Assembly (NCBI GenBank): GCA_022376515.1
Contig: WTXI01000016.1
Coordinates: 583,340 to 647,339, forward strand
Direction of reading: 5' to 3'
Length of the DNA stretch: 64,000 nt
Origin: Lactifluus volemus
Taxonomy: Eukaryota > Basidiomycota > Agaricomycetes > Russulales > Russulaceae
Below are positions 47,047 to 58,909 of this stretch, piece after piece. The position numbers were made by a program, and so were the translations under genes. Positions within the stretch are counted from its first letter, which is position 1. Every line of letters starts with the position of its first letter. The notes under the pieces are model-generated. The model ran no database searches. It was not told the origin of the DNA and saw nothing but the letters and a program-made list of their open reading frames with translations.

Positions 47047-47435
47047 TGGCCACTGCCAGTGGGTCGGGTCGTACCTAGTAAGCGATAATGTGTGCATATG
47101 TCATTGTTTGCCCAAATCTGTCTCTCTCCCGTTATATTGTGTCTCTCTGCTCTCTGTCTAAGTATTTGTCTGCCGTATAGCCTTAGGATCTCGTATATTA
47201 CCATTATCGCCCCCACCTTTGCTTGCGTTGTGAGTCAGTTGGGCAACGAATGTAGATTAAGGATGTGTGGCTTCGGAGTGGCGTCGCCTCAACTGGACGT
47301 AGATGATATCTTTGTAACTTGTGTTGTATAAAGTAGTCAAAAAAGGGGTAATTGCACGAGTTCCCCCTTGTCGTCCTGCTCCAGGGCAACGTGGCGACTT
47401 TTCTGAACTCTAATATACTCATTTTTGGTCCCAGC

Positions 47436-48642
47436 TCTGTTCAATCACTTCTTCCAGTCACATCAATTTGCCAAACAGAGGCTCTCCTCGAATACCAGAA
47501 CACAGCACGTCATCGAGCTCGCGGACAAAGAACGAAACAAGGCCGAGGGTAAATTTGTAGTTGATCCTGGCCAGGTATCCTCACTAGCTTGTCAGTGCCT
47601 CAAGCTCTTTGCAAGGCGGATGAACTCGCGTACATCTACCAGAGAATCAGCCTCCAATCCCTGCTCGAGACACGGTTCGAAGAGTGCCGGGCTTTTGCTT
47701 CTTCAAAGGCCACGGATACTCACATCATACTTCCCCCGAGCTTCGCGGAACGTTGCTCGATGCGAATCCGACGCTTGGGTCTTCTCAGGGATCACCGAGC
47801 GTATGCCGCCGTACGACTCGATCGACGACATCAGTACGTCCCATTCTCTTGCCCCCTCCCAGTCCCAGCTCCCCCACGGCCTTCCTCGCAACCACAATGA
47901 CGCCCCCTTCCCCTCTGCTGGTGACTAACATGTTTTGAATTATTCCCCTTTCCTATCACCCACCACGCGCTCCGCGCCGTCCACCGTTGAACTCCATCGT
48001 CTGCTTGGGATCGCGGCACACTAGATGCTCGAGAAGTTTCTGTGCAAGTGAAGGCGTGTGTGAGGCGGTTCTAGCACACCGGCCATATGTGCGGTACATT
48101 GCCCACTTTTTTTTTTCCCTGTGATCTGGCTTTCTGACTCCATTGCGTTCACACGTAGATAGTCAGAAGTGATCATCCTCCCACAGGTCGAACCGGTCTT
48201 CCGCGCAGCTGGTCAATACAGCGCGTAAAATGTATTCGAAACGCGGGGACGACGCTGCGCTGCTGGACTTGTGGTCAAAGTGCGCTACATTTCCTTGCCT
48301 TTTTTCACTTACGTACGATAGATTAATCGTTTCTTCGCGATTTCAGACTTGTCGAGGGCGAATGGATAGATCCCGATATCTCAGACCCACTCTCTGACAT
48401 GTTCACCCTGCTCACTGCACGACGAATTCATGCATTGACTCGACAATGGGGTGTCTGGTTGGCGGGCAAGGACATGGAACGTGCTCTCAAGGTGAGGCAT
48501 CCCGCGTGTTTTCTTTTCATTTCTAACCGGGCGACGATAGCTATTGACAGCCCACGGTTCGGCAAAGCGCGGACAGAAAGCGGAAGGTGGAGCGGCAACG
48601 CTACAGCAGATCCGGGTTGTGAATCCCGACGCTGCAGCGCGG
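47436..48642 (+). pseudogene. Vps3/Vps39-like gene fragment, copy 2
   Basis: A second copy of the segment at 44720, more eroded. It retains VIELADKERNKAEGKFVVDP, YDSIDDI, a shortened middle without the ARGEK exon, and LLTARRIHALTRQWGVWLAG, a block that is damaged in copy 1. It ends at GCAGCGCGG (48642), directly joined to another Swi3 fragment. Confidence 0.72.
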
Positions 48643-48645
48643 TAG

Positions 48646-48800
48646 TCGGCACTCGCTCGTCACAACAATGCATACACAAGTTCCTTAAACTATCCATCAA
48701 AGACGCATACCTTGCAAACGAAGGCGAAATGGGCGCGTTACGGTATGCAAGGGTGCCGTTCGAGCAGGCAGACAACCGTGTTGTCGCATTCCTCGCTGCA
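48646..48800 (+). pseudogene. Swi3/Rsc8 SANT fragment, copy 3
   Basis: About 155 bases matching 40692-40857 of the parent gene ([13 protein letters not shown], then [20 protein letters not shown]), with a nine-base loss after ADN. Similarity stops at about 48800 where AT-rich transposon-associated sequence starts. Confidence 0.8.
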
Positions 48801-48989
48801 ATAGTCCTGGCTAAATTAGTATACTAAACTTTAGCAAAAGTACGAAAGTACTTTGAATTCAGCCCAGCAATTACTGATACTACTTTCTACAGTACCTACT
48901 GATGTAGCTAGTTAATTATGACCAGTATGATCTGTTATAGCTAGTATACTTCTATATAGCTGGTGCCACTCATTTTTCCTGTCACATTA

Positions 48990-50560
48990 ACTAGACACAG
49001 CTAAACCAGCTTACTGTTTAGTACACTTTAGCACAGTTATAGCTACTATAAATTATAACCCATTAACTAGACACAGCAATATGTTTACTACTAGTTTACT
49101 TTAGTATGGCTATAGCTAATGCCAAACTTCCATGAGTTAATTAGATATAGCAACTGATTTACTACTAGTACACTTTAGTACAGTTATAGCTGCTACTAGT
49201 TTATACCACATTAACTAGACACAGCAACAGATTTACTACTAGTACACTTACATGCAGTTATAGCTGCTACAAATTTACATCACATTAACTAGAGTACAGT
49301 AAATCAAGTTCTACTAGTACACTTACATACAGTTATAGCTACCACTAATTTATACTACATTAACTAGATTACAGTAACTCAAGTTCTACTAGTACACTTA
49401 CATACAGTTATAGCTGCTAGTAAATTGTGCCACATTAACTAGGTCACAGCACAGAACTTCTACTAGTACACTTACATACAGTTATAGCTGCTAGTAAATT
49501 GTACCACATTAACTAGGTCATAGCAACAGATCTACTACTAGTACACTTATGTGCAGTTATAGCTGCCACTAATTTATACTACATTAACTAGACACAGCAA
49601 CAAATTACTACTAGTACACTTTGATACAGTTCTAGCTATCACAAATTTACATCACATTAACTAGATTACAGTAACTCAAGTTCTACTAGTACACTTACAT
49701 GCAGTTATAGCTGCTAGTAAATTGTACCACATTAACTAGGTCACAGCAACAGATCTACTACTAGTACACTTATGTGCAGTTATAGCTACCACTAATTTAT
49801 ACTACATTAACTAGACACAGCAACAAATTACTACTAGTACACTTTGATACAGTTATAGCTACCACTAATTTATACTACATTAACTAGATTACAGTAACTC
49901 AAGTTCTACTAGTACACTTACATACAGTTATAGCTGCTAGTAAATTGTGCCACATTAACTAGGTCACAGCAACAGAACTTCTACTAGTACACTTACATAC
50001 AGTTATAGCTGCTAGTAAATTGTACCACATTAACTAGGTCACAGCAACAGATCTACTACTAGTACACTTATATGCAGTTATAGCTGCCACTAATTTATAC
50101 TACATTAACTAGACACAGCAACAAATTACTACTAGTGCACTTTAATACAGTTCTAGCTACCACTAATTTATACTACATTAACTAGATTACAGTAACTTAA
50201 GTTCTACTAGTACACTTACATACAGTTATAGCTGCTAGTAAATTGTGCCACATTAACTAGGTCACAGCAACAGAACTTCTACTAGTACACTTACATACAG
50301 TTATAGCTGCTAGTAAATTGTACCACATTAACTAGGTTATAGCAACAGATCTACTACTAGTACACTTATGTGCAGTTATAGCTGCCACTAATTTATACTA
50401 CATTAACTAGACACAGCAACAAATTACTACTAGTACACTTTAATACAGTTCTAGCTACCACTAATTTATACTACATTAACTAGATTACAGTAACTCAAGT
50501 TCTACTAGTACACTTACATACAGTTATAGCTACCAGTGAGTTATAATATCATGATATTAA
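48990..50560. repeat. Minisatellite of ~74-75 bp with higher-order structure
   Basis: The motif AGTTATAGCT recurs every 73-75 bases from 49182 to 50522, about 19 monomers, with degenerate monomers on both sides. Each monomer also carries CTAGTACACTT and ACATTAACTAG. Variant monomers recur as blocks. One marker variant appears at 49406, 49926 and 50225, spacings of about 520 (seven monomers) and 299 (four monomers), which points to unequal exchange of multi-monomer units. The array lies directly downstream of the KDZ transposase stop codon and could be its subterminal repeat region. Confidence 0.88.
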
Positions 50561-50819
50561 CTAGATGTAGCTGCTGGTGTACTTATAGTTCACTTGTTAT
50601 AGCTACAGCTGTTAGTAAATTATAGCAAGTTAACTAGAATGTAGCAAGTACTAGCAACTGGTTTACCTCTGGTTTACTATAGCACAGCTGTAGTTGCTGT
50701 TAAACTATTATTATACATTAACTATTAGTAGTAACTAGTTTGCCACTAGTTCACTTTAGTGCAGCTATAGCTTTAGCCAAGCTAACATATAACAAGGTAA
50801 TAAGAAAAGCAGCAATGAA

Positions 50820-53800
50820 TTAATCAAAAAGGTCATCATCTAAACCTGCTATATCTACATCCTCTTCATCTATATTAACCACTTCCTCAGCTACTTCTAC
50901 CTCTGGTTCTATAATGTATGATTTTGGCCAATTACTAACTGACAGTGAATTGGCCTTATGATAAGGAAGCCAATGCTTGGCAAAGTCCTCTGCCATTTGC
51001 TGCTGGACTCTTGCCTGCTTTCTAGCATAAGCTACCAGTCCTGCATCAAGAGTAGCATCATCAGTGGTTCTAAGCTTACCCTGTGCTGCCCACCAATGAG
51101 ATTTCCAATCAAAATACCACAGGACACGCTGCATCTCCTCAGCTGTTAGTCTGACTTCTTCTGCCCAGCGTTCTGCACGTGCTCGTGACTTAGCCCATTC
51201 AACTCGAAGATCTAAAATAGAGAAACCTTAGTAAACAGTTAAGATGTATGAGTAATGGAACACACGTACGCTCATTAATCTCTTCTTGTCCTGCCTCCGA
51301 GTCCACAGCTCCAGTCTTGCCGTTTTCGAGCCAGATCCATGAGATAACCCGAAATCCTTCCCCTTCATCATCGCCCTTCCCTGGGAACACGACGTCTTCT
51401 TTCTTGAGCTCACGAAACGTTGTCACCCAGGGCCCATTGGAGTCTAGCTGAAGGAGCGCACGCCAAGAGGCTCGATACCGCTCAGCACACAGATGGACCT
51501 TGTCCTGGAAGCGGCTGATACACGATCGCGCCCGGGTATTGACTCTTTGACTCGGGCCGATGTGCTTGTACTTGTACTGCCAAAGGCCCATAGTAATGCG
51601 AAGCAATCGACGTAGATTTACAAGCGCATCATGCATCTGAGCTAGCCGCATGCGCTTTTCTTTCTCGACCAAGTCAGGGATAGCATGCAGGACGGATACT
51701 GAAAGTGAAGGTGAAGATGGCAAGCAGAGGTCAAATGTCTCAGGCTCGGAGATCGGGAGGGTGTTGGGCAAGTCGAACGACGAAGTTGAGACGAATGGCA
51801 TGTACACCGCTTGAATCTTTCGTAGTGTCTGGATGCGAGTGACCAAAACGCGGCGTTTCTCTAAGGTTTCCGCCGATGCTTCAACGTTTTTGATTTTGCT
51901 GATTCGAAACTTGAGGATGCGCCTCGATGAATGGTGTCATTATTAGTGTTGCAGATTGGACGCGAGACTTACTGCTGTTCCTCCAGTTCCAATGCCATCT
52001 TGAGAAAGACATTCGCTGACACATCGCTTATGGGCCTATCGCCTTCTATCGCGCTATCGAGATCCTCCTTAGCTAGCTCAAGCATTACTTCTTTTAATGA
52101 CGTTGCTACATGCAAGTCAGATTTCGTATATCAGTGGTGGGACGACAAAAGACTCACAGGCGTCGGGTTCGTCATATGGATTTGTCGATCTAGGGTCCTC
52201 CTCCCAAAGTTCAATCACGCGCGTCCATTGCGTTATCTGAACCTGGCTAAACCTTTCGGAAAATTTGACAAATAGTGCCTCGTGCTTAGCCCGCATTTTA
52301 ATCGCGTTCTGAAGTTGTGAGAGCAACGACGATCCTTTGCAAGCACGGTATCAGAATAAGCACTGAAAAATATAATTAAATACTCACCGAAACCGATAAT
52401 TTTGCAGAAGTTCCATGCGGCTGCATGGTCGTCAATGGTATCTTGACGAGATCCGGGACCCATCTCGCGAGTACTTGTGGTTACTGGATTTATATGCGCC
52501 CACCAGCGTTCCGGGTCTTCACCATCCGTTCTGGCTGAATACTTGAGAAAATTGAGCGAATACCTGGTTTGACATGATTTCCCGTGGCCATAAATGTGCA
52601 TCTTTGGTATCACGAATTTGGTCGAGTCGATCACGCGATTTGGTGGTTGCATGATGGAAGGGAGTTGGCGGATGCGATCCTTGAGATTCCGAGACCACTG
52701 ACACGCGATGTCATACGAGAACGTGAGTAGCTTCAAATCGGCGTCGTGGAGTGTATAAAGGGCAATAAAGTCCATATTTGCGTATCTGAATACACATCAA
52801 ATCGGGTAGCTATCAAGAAATTGCGGCATACGCACCGTTCACCCTTCTGAAGATCCCCAAGACCGTTTTTGCGAATCAGTGAGTGTCGCGCACAAAGAAC
52901 GACACCCGCTCCAGTTGCCTTGTAGCCCTTCGTAAATTTCTTATTGGCGTGATCGACGGCATGCAATTCGGAATCGCAGAGATTCGGCTAAAGTAAAGTA
53001 AGTCACAACAGGCGTTGAAACAATGATGTCGGCATACCTCCTCCTGCCAGCCATACGTTCCTATGTATTCTTCGTAAGGTCCATTTGGGACCCAATGGCC
53101 CCACCCATCCCCAAGCGGCGGGTCATTTGTTATACCCCGATTCTTGAGTTTAAGTCGAAAATTTGCATCGATTGTGAGGTTTAATGAATATAGCCATCTA
53201 CAATAAATTAGTTATAGCTCCAATCCTGAATATGATCAAGAGATATCTACGCAGTTGATGTGGGCGCACTTCGCCAATCGGCTTGAAGATTCTTTCCCGG
53301 GTGTGCACATGCAGGACACTCGATGGCGCACTGGCCATGCTTCGTCGCAGATACTCCTTGAGGATCATGGCCCCGACCTCCACGCTTGAGAAGTTTCAGG
53401 TGTCGCCAGATTCGCACTGCACTTCGGAATTGATCATAGCGGTTCTAAATGCACATCATGATGAATTTACAAGTCACGCCAAGCCAAGACAACATAGACC
53501 ATACCGGGGCGTTAAACAATCCTATCTTGCCAGACTTCCGGATCATGGTATGATAGAAGTCATAAGCTGTTGTCTTCCCTTGCAGGGTGAGGAGATGAAA
53601 CGAATCAAGGCATTCAAAAGTGAATGCTGTGCGAGGTCGAGTCATTGTCACGGGCAGTAGGCACGCCCGGAGCAGTTGCGTATGATGGCGAGAGTTTCCC
53701 ACGATCGTGAAGCAGGCACAAAACTCGACGTTGACTATGTGGACGCCTGAGATATCAATGACGACAAAATCGTCGATAACTTCACATGGGCTACTGCATT

Positions 53801-54454
53801 TCCCACCGCCATGCCCAAGCTGGAGGACTAGGCCAAGTTCTTGCAAAGACACGTCGCCATAAAACGCACCGTTCCATGCCTAAATATTGCAATAAGAAAC
53901 AGCGTTTATGAGACAAGTATATTCTTACCATTATCCTATGAAACGGTCGGATAGCATGTTCCTGTAACAGGCACTCTTTGCACCACAGTGGAGTACAGAA
54001 ACAATCACGGCATTTGAATGTAGCGCTAAGAGAAGTGCATTTGAAGCACTGGGTGACAAGAGGCTGTGCTTCATGGCGGAGTAGCTCGTCTAGAAATTCT
54101 TGCCGATATGAAATCCATTGGCCCATCGGGTCTCTGAGTTCTGGTGGCACGTCAGTACAAATTCAACGTCGATGGAACACAACTCACTTTGGTAGGTGGA
54201 TCATCCTCGGCGTCCACACTGGCAGGTAGCTCGAAATCATGCGCATCTTCAGCGACGGCCGCTTCAAGGCCCGTCACATTCTCGTCTCTGATAGGCTGTG
54301 AAGTCGTCCTTGATTCACGAGTTGACTTCACTGAATCGGATCGCTGCCCCAGCCGACCCTTGTTATGACGAATTGTTATTGCAGGAATGCGATGAGTCTC
54401 GGGCTTGTGAACCTCGAATACTGAGACTTTCGCTCTGACTTGCTTTCGAACCAT
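50820..54454 (-). CDS. KDZ-superfamily transposase with CxC2 cysteine cluster
   Basis: A DNA transposase of the Kyakuja-Dileera-Zisupton group. Reading from the N-terminus: a disordered start; the CxC2-like cluster (TQCFKCTSLSATFKCRDCFC, then PLWCKECLLQEHAIRPFHRI); HIVNVEFCACF; a second cysteine pair IECPACAHPGKNL near 53300; the core GDGWGHWVPNGPYEEYIGTY, ELHAVDHANKKFTKGYKATG and FSYDIACQWSRNLKDRI; FVIPKMHIYGHGKSCQ; and GEDPERWWAHINPVTTSTRE. The C-terminus is acidic (DDDLFD). At least ten short introns are needed. ATG 54454 (MVRKQVRAKVSVFEV) is my preferred start; 54487 is an alternative. I saw no gross lesion in the core blocks, so the gene may be intact. KDZ elements often accompany TET/JBP oxygenase genes, but none is present here. 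Confidence 0.85.
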
Positions 54455-55048
54455 GATGGGGGGTTTCGAGATCAGCACAGACTCCATCGCGGTCGCATTA
54501 ACCATGCGTGTTTTGTGTACTACGGCAGAGAATGCCACATGCCATTGTGGTTTGTGACTTCGATTGTGGCTTGTGGACGCACATTTGAGACAACATGTTC
54601 GGCATCCCCGATGAGCTTGACTGAGACGAGCTTGTGAGTGGACGCGTTGCGATGGACCGACGGCAGTGGTGGCAGTGATAGCAGCGTGGAGGAGGCAGAG
54701 GGAGTAGTGAGAGTGAGAGCAGCTGGCCAACCAGTTGGTGGCAGCGGTAGCGGCACGATCTTCGGGGGCGAGTCCGAGTGAGTCCGGACGACAGTTTCAG
54801 GGGAACGCCACATGATGGCACCAGTAGCTGGCGTCAGGCGCCCGGACGATCGCAATGGCGATGCCAGCACAACCTGACGCCAGCAGCTCTGACGCGGTGC
54901 GAACGGCCCCGGATGCTTGAGGTGGCAGGCCCGGGGAAAAAAGAGGAGTGAGCAGTCAATAATGAGTCCGTGTACGCACCAGTTCTCACCCCCTCCCCAG
55001 CTCGGGGGGCAAGCGGTGGCAAGCATGGGTGGGCGACGGTGCGACTGG

Positions 55049-55084
55049 ACGGATGTGGATGTGGATGTGGACGTGGACGTGGAC
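55049..55084. repeat. Hexanucleotide tandem repeat GGATGT/GGACGT
   Basis: Six consecutive six-base units, three GATGTG, two GACGTG and a final GACCTG variant, in non-coding sequence. Confidence 0.85.
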
Positions 55085-56278
55085 CTGAACATGGACGAGA
55101 GGCTGTCGGCAGGCAAGTGCTGGCAGGTGGTGGGATGGACAAGTTGAGGAAGGCAGGTGTCAGCAGCTCGGGACCTCGGGGGGAGGCAGGGACGCAGATG
55201 AAGGGCCCCCCTCCAGCGCACAGTTCGCAGCGGCGGCAGCGACAAGGGTGAGAGCAATGGTTAAGGCCAGAGTGAAGACATTACTAAGGAAGATGAATTG
55301 TCAACTGAGAAGTACAAGACACACCTGAATTACTCACCATCCTCAAGAGGATCAGATTAAAGACGCAGGGGCAAGGAAGGGTGAGGCCAGGGCCAGCGGA
55401 CGGGTGAACTTAGATTGAAGCGTGGAAGTCTGTTGGCTAGGTCATGTGACATGTGACTACCAGTACTACGGGTCAGGCCAAGGAGCATTATTAGCACAAC
55501 TGCCCAAGTTAATAGACAGGCAGCCTCTCTTCAGTCCAGCACCTTGCCCATCATTTGTAAATAATACTAAATATACTGTAGTTCCAAATTGTGTGAAGGC
55601 TGTCAGTAACTTTTCCCAGTTACCCAGTATAAGTGTGAAGCATAAGTCCTCCCTGTAGGGAGCCACTTGGTGGTGACCCATCATGGGAACTGACATTTGA
55701 GAAGGGATACGCAAGCTGAGCCTAAGGCCATGGCAGATTACTCATAGCGTTACTATTAGCACAGCAGTATAAAGCTTCAAGGTGTACTAGTAATAACTTG
55801 AAGACATGAGCAAATATCCTTAATGTTTGCAAAAGATCAACTGAGGTCTATGTGCTCAAGTATTTATTTATTTAATTTGAAGCTACAGTAGACTTGCTCA
55901 TAGTGCATAACTAGATAATACATACTACATATTATAATTTATAACATATAGCCTTAGTAGCCTCCGATTTGGGCAAGCTTGACTGTGGTCAAGTCTCATA
56001 ATTTTTTCAAAAATGACTAGCTTGAGCCACAGCAATGCTAACACTAACCAGGCTCAAATATATTGCAATCATTTTATACTAAGTGCTGTCCTGCCACTTT
56101 GCTGTCACTACTCCTTACATGCCACTGAGCCACTCTCATGCTCATGAAGCCTGTTACAGAATAACATAGTGTGACATGTCAGGCGCAGGCACACCACATC
56201 AGGAAAAAGTGAGTTGCCTACATAGACCTATATATACATTGTAGGCTGCGTAGGCTGCGTAGGCAAGTCCCAAATATG

Positions 56279-56292
56279 TAGACCTAGGTAGG
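56279..56292 (+). repeat. Subterminal motif, left copy
   Basis: TAGACCTAGGTAGG; inverted match at 62455-62468. Confidence 0.7.
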
Positions 56293-56603
56293 GTTTGCAC
56301 GTGCCTATGGTGGTCTCTGTAGGAATAGGTAGTATACACCTGTGTCTAAGTAGGTCATTGTAATTTAATAGAATGCTCTGTAGGTATCTGTTGGCCTATA
56401 GAACACATGCTAGACCTAGTGAGGGACCCATTTATCTACATTGCACTCCTTAGACCTTGTGAGAGGCTAGTGATGTCATAACTATGGTGCAATTCCTACC
56501 TACACTTTGATGCCAGTGGTTCAACTTAAAGGGAATGACAAAAAACAGTGATCCTAGTATTGTACCACCCCCATTGATTTGACATTGTATCTATTGAATA
56601 AAT

Positions 56604-58725
56604 TTAATCATCTGCTTCATCACTGAAGACTATGTCCTCCCACTCCTTAGTGGCAGCCTCAACCTCAGCATCTTCAATGAGAATATTCTGCACAACCAGT
56701 TCTGCGTCCACCTTGGCGTGCTTACTGTGTGACATGAGGGGTAAAACGGGTTATGAGTCAGATTGAAGAACAACAGAAGGCTTACTTACCGCGCAAGCTT
56801 GTACAGGCGCCGGCAGAGGCGAGGGATGATCGCAGCATGTTTAGTCTTCTTCGAAAAGTCCTCGAGATAGCTGAGGCGTGCATCGTATTTCGCCTTGTAC
56901 ATGACACGAGTGAAGGGGATCTCACTAAAGGCTCCACTCTGGTACTCATCGAGACAATTTTTGATCTAAGCGGTTACAAATCGAGTGAGCGTAAATCATA
57001 CAACACAAAAGGACTGAGACGGTGGCATTAAGCTTACTGCGGTGCACACAAGCGCGACAGTTGGGAGGGGGATGCGCCCTCCCCCATCAGGGTCAAAACG
57101 ATTTGAATATCGCACGCCGTCGTCTTCCTTGTCATTAAACCACATCGCATTGATGATGAAAGGTATAGTGGGGGTAAGGAGGCACCCCTCGCGTCTCTCA
57201 GGGTCCTGAGGTGTACAGGTGATAAATGAGTGCATATGACCAAAAACCAGTAATGCAAGACGTACCTGATATAAGAAGTTGCTCTTTGTAAGGAGGGTTT
57301 TGATAGCTTCCCTGTTATGTTTGTCTTCATTCGACTTGTTGAGGCCATAGACACCAGCAGCGAATCCACGAGCAATGGTCTTCAGTTTTCCACGGACTTC
57401 AGATGCGCGGCTGGTTATCTGACGGCGCCAGTAAGCTAAACACTGCGGAGAGGTACTTTGCACTTACAAGCCTCATTAAATCTTCATTCGGCTGGATTTG
57501 AACTTTCAGCGCAGCGCATGCATTGACCCAAACTAGTGCCGACAATTTACGGTTGACGTCGGCTTCGGGAAAGGCATCCTTCGTACAAACGATGACACGA
57601 TACTCTTTAATTGCAGCATCCAAAACCTTCTGTGTCAGTTCGTCGAAATCGCGTCCTCGAACCCGCTAGCGGCTGCCGGTGGAGAACTGTCTGGGCCGCT
57701 TGGTGACAATGGTGGATTCTGGCGAAGGCGACGATGGGGGGTTCTTGCGGATCCCATGAGATCGTGAGCTGCCATCAACGTCACCGCTGTCTGTCACTAA
57801 AGAATTACCAGTAGTTGGTCATCATCACGGAGCACTGGGAATATGCCTACTGTCGTCTACATCACGCTGTGCATCTCCTTTAACCATTCCAGGTTCAGAA
57901 ATAGATCATAAGCTGTGCAAGTGGACATACCATCATGGGAAGTCTCAGTATGCCGGCTATCGTCTCCACTGGCATCCCGTCTGGTCGACACAGACGTCCT
58001 CAGTGAACGTGAACTTGAAGGAGGAACAGCCGAAGGCTGAAAGACGCCATCGTGATCACAACTGTCGATGTCAGAGCTTTGGTAAATCTGAGGTGTCGAA
58101 GGTGCATCAATGCCTTGAGACGTCCGAGGGATGCGACGAATGAGCCTTGGGTGGGGGCGATTTACCTCCTATGAACAGCACGAGTTAGTATTTCAAGTTA
58201 TAAAAAGTGTGAAGGTTACTCCATACCCCAACCTCGCTGGGGGGCTCACGGTCACTACGGTCTTGAGATCTGCTGTGTGTTGATGGCACTCGTTTTGGTA
58301 CGGGGAGTGCCACTGGGGTACAGGAAAACTAAAGACTCGGAAATGAGTAAGACTACCAGTCGAACCCCATATAACCTCACCGAAGCGTCTGGGGCATCCA
58401 TGTCATTGTCCTCAGATTCGGGGCTATCATAGCAAGGGTCACGTCTATAACCCAGATGCTCCTGGTTTTCTTGCCGTGCCCGTAGCAGTTGCATTTCGTA
58501 CTTTGCATGCATCTCTGCGTCTCTTCCTGCACGTTCATTCTCTATGATATATTTCGATCAGTGGCCTAGTAGAACAACCACGGGACAATAAGATAATGAG
58601 TGACCTGCGATTTTCTGTTTCATAGAAAGAGTTCTATGGCGGCCGCTGACACGGGAAGGCGCAGGCGACGCAGGCGTAGATGTAACTGGGTGTGTGACTG
58701 CTTTGGAGGAGCGACGAGGAGCCAT
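56604..58725 (-). CDS. DUF6532-domain protein
   Basis: Function unknown. ATG 58725 gives MAPRRSSKAVTHPVTSTPAS and a disordered Ser/Pro/Arg-rich N-terminal half. The C-terminal half carries the domain I recognise as DUF6532 of Agaricomycetes: LTQKVLDAAIKEYRVIVCTK, FPEADVNRKLSALVWVNAC, ITSRASEVRGKLKTIARGFA, GCLLTPTIPFIINAMWFNDK, DDGVRYSNRFDPDGGGRIPL and PTVALVCTAIKNCLDEYQSG, ending in an acidic tail (WEDIVFSDEADD). It needs about eight short introns, with the stop at 56604-56606. The domain is uninterrupted. Proteins of this kind are multicopy in Agaricomycete genomes and often lie near transposons. Here the gene faces a Plavaka transposase across a shared promoter and may be mobilised with it. 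Confidence 0.78.
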
Positions 58726-58909
58726 TGAGAGGTAAACTGTGACAATAGAGGCAACAACATACCTTTATAAAGGAGTAATCAATGGACATGGTCTGTGTGG
58801 CAGATTTTGCGAGACTCACGAAGCGGCGAGTGACTTGGGAAAAAGCAATCGGAAAAAATTTGTGGTGTGTGATGCGAGATCGTGGATTCAGATCTCACCG
58901 TGACTAGAC
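58726..58909. promoter_or_regulatory. 184-bp divergent promoter, DUF6532 / Plavaka
   Basis: The only space between two divergent start codons, so both genes are probably expressed from it. No clear TATA box was identified. Confidence 0.5.

Larger units (their letters stand above)
44648..48800. repeat. Tandem chimeric segmental duplication
   Basis: Two kinds of segment alternate. Segment V (Vps3/Vps39-like) occurs at 44648-46170 and again at 47352-48642. Segment S (3' part of the Swi3-like gene) occurs at 46225-47345 and, truncated, at 48646-48800. The parental S sequence is at 40692-41860. The order V-S-V-S shows that a unit of about 2.7 kb, already a fusion of two unrelated genes, was duplicated in tandem. 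Copies differ by scattered substitutions and indels, so the event is not recent. The second unit ends abruptly where transposon-associated sequence begins at about 48800. Confidence 0.82.
54488..56603. other. Spacer between KDZ and DUF6532 genes
   Basis: GC-rich low-complexity sequence up to about 55.3 kb, then AT-rich DNA. Long frames on both strands between 54.5 and 55.26 kb reflect composition, not genes. From about 56220 the sequence contains many short GTAGGC, GTAGACCTA and related words, typical of subterminal repeats of a DNA transposon. Confidence 0.45.

Noticed and set aside
48990..50560. CRISPR-like array
   Set aside because: Direct tandem monomers without unique spacers; a minisatellite in a eukaryotic genome.
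54520..55257. 245-codon minus-strand frame upstream of KDZ
   Set aside because: Low-complexity Ser/Pro/Leu translation of GC-rich repeats, including the GGATGT array; no domain.
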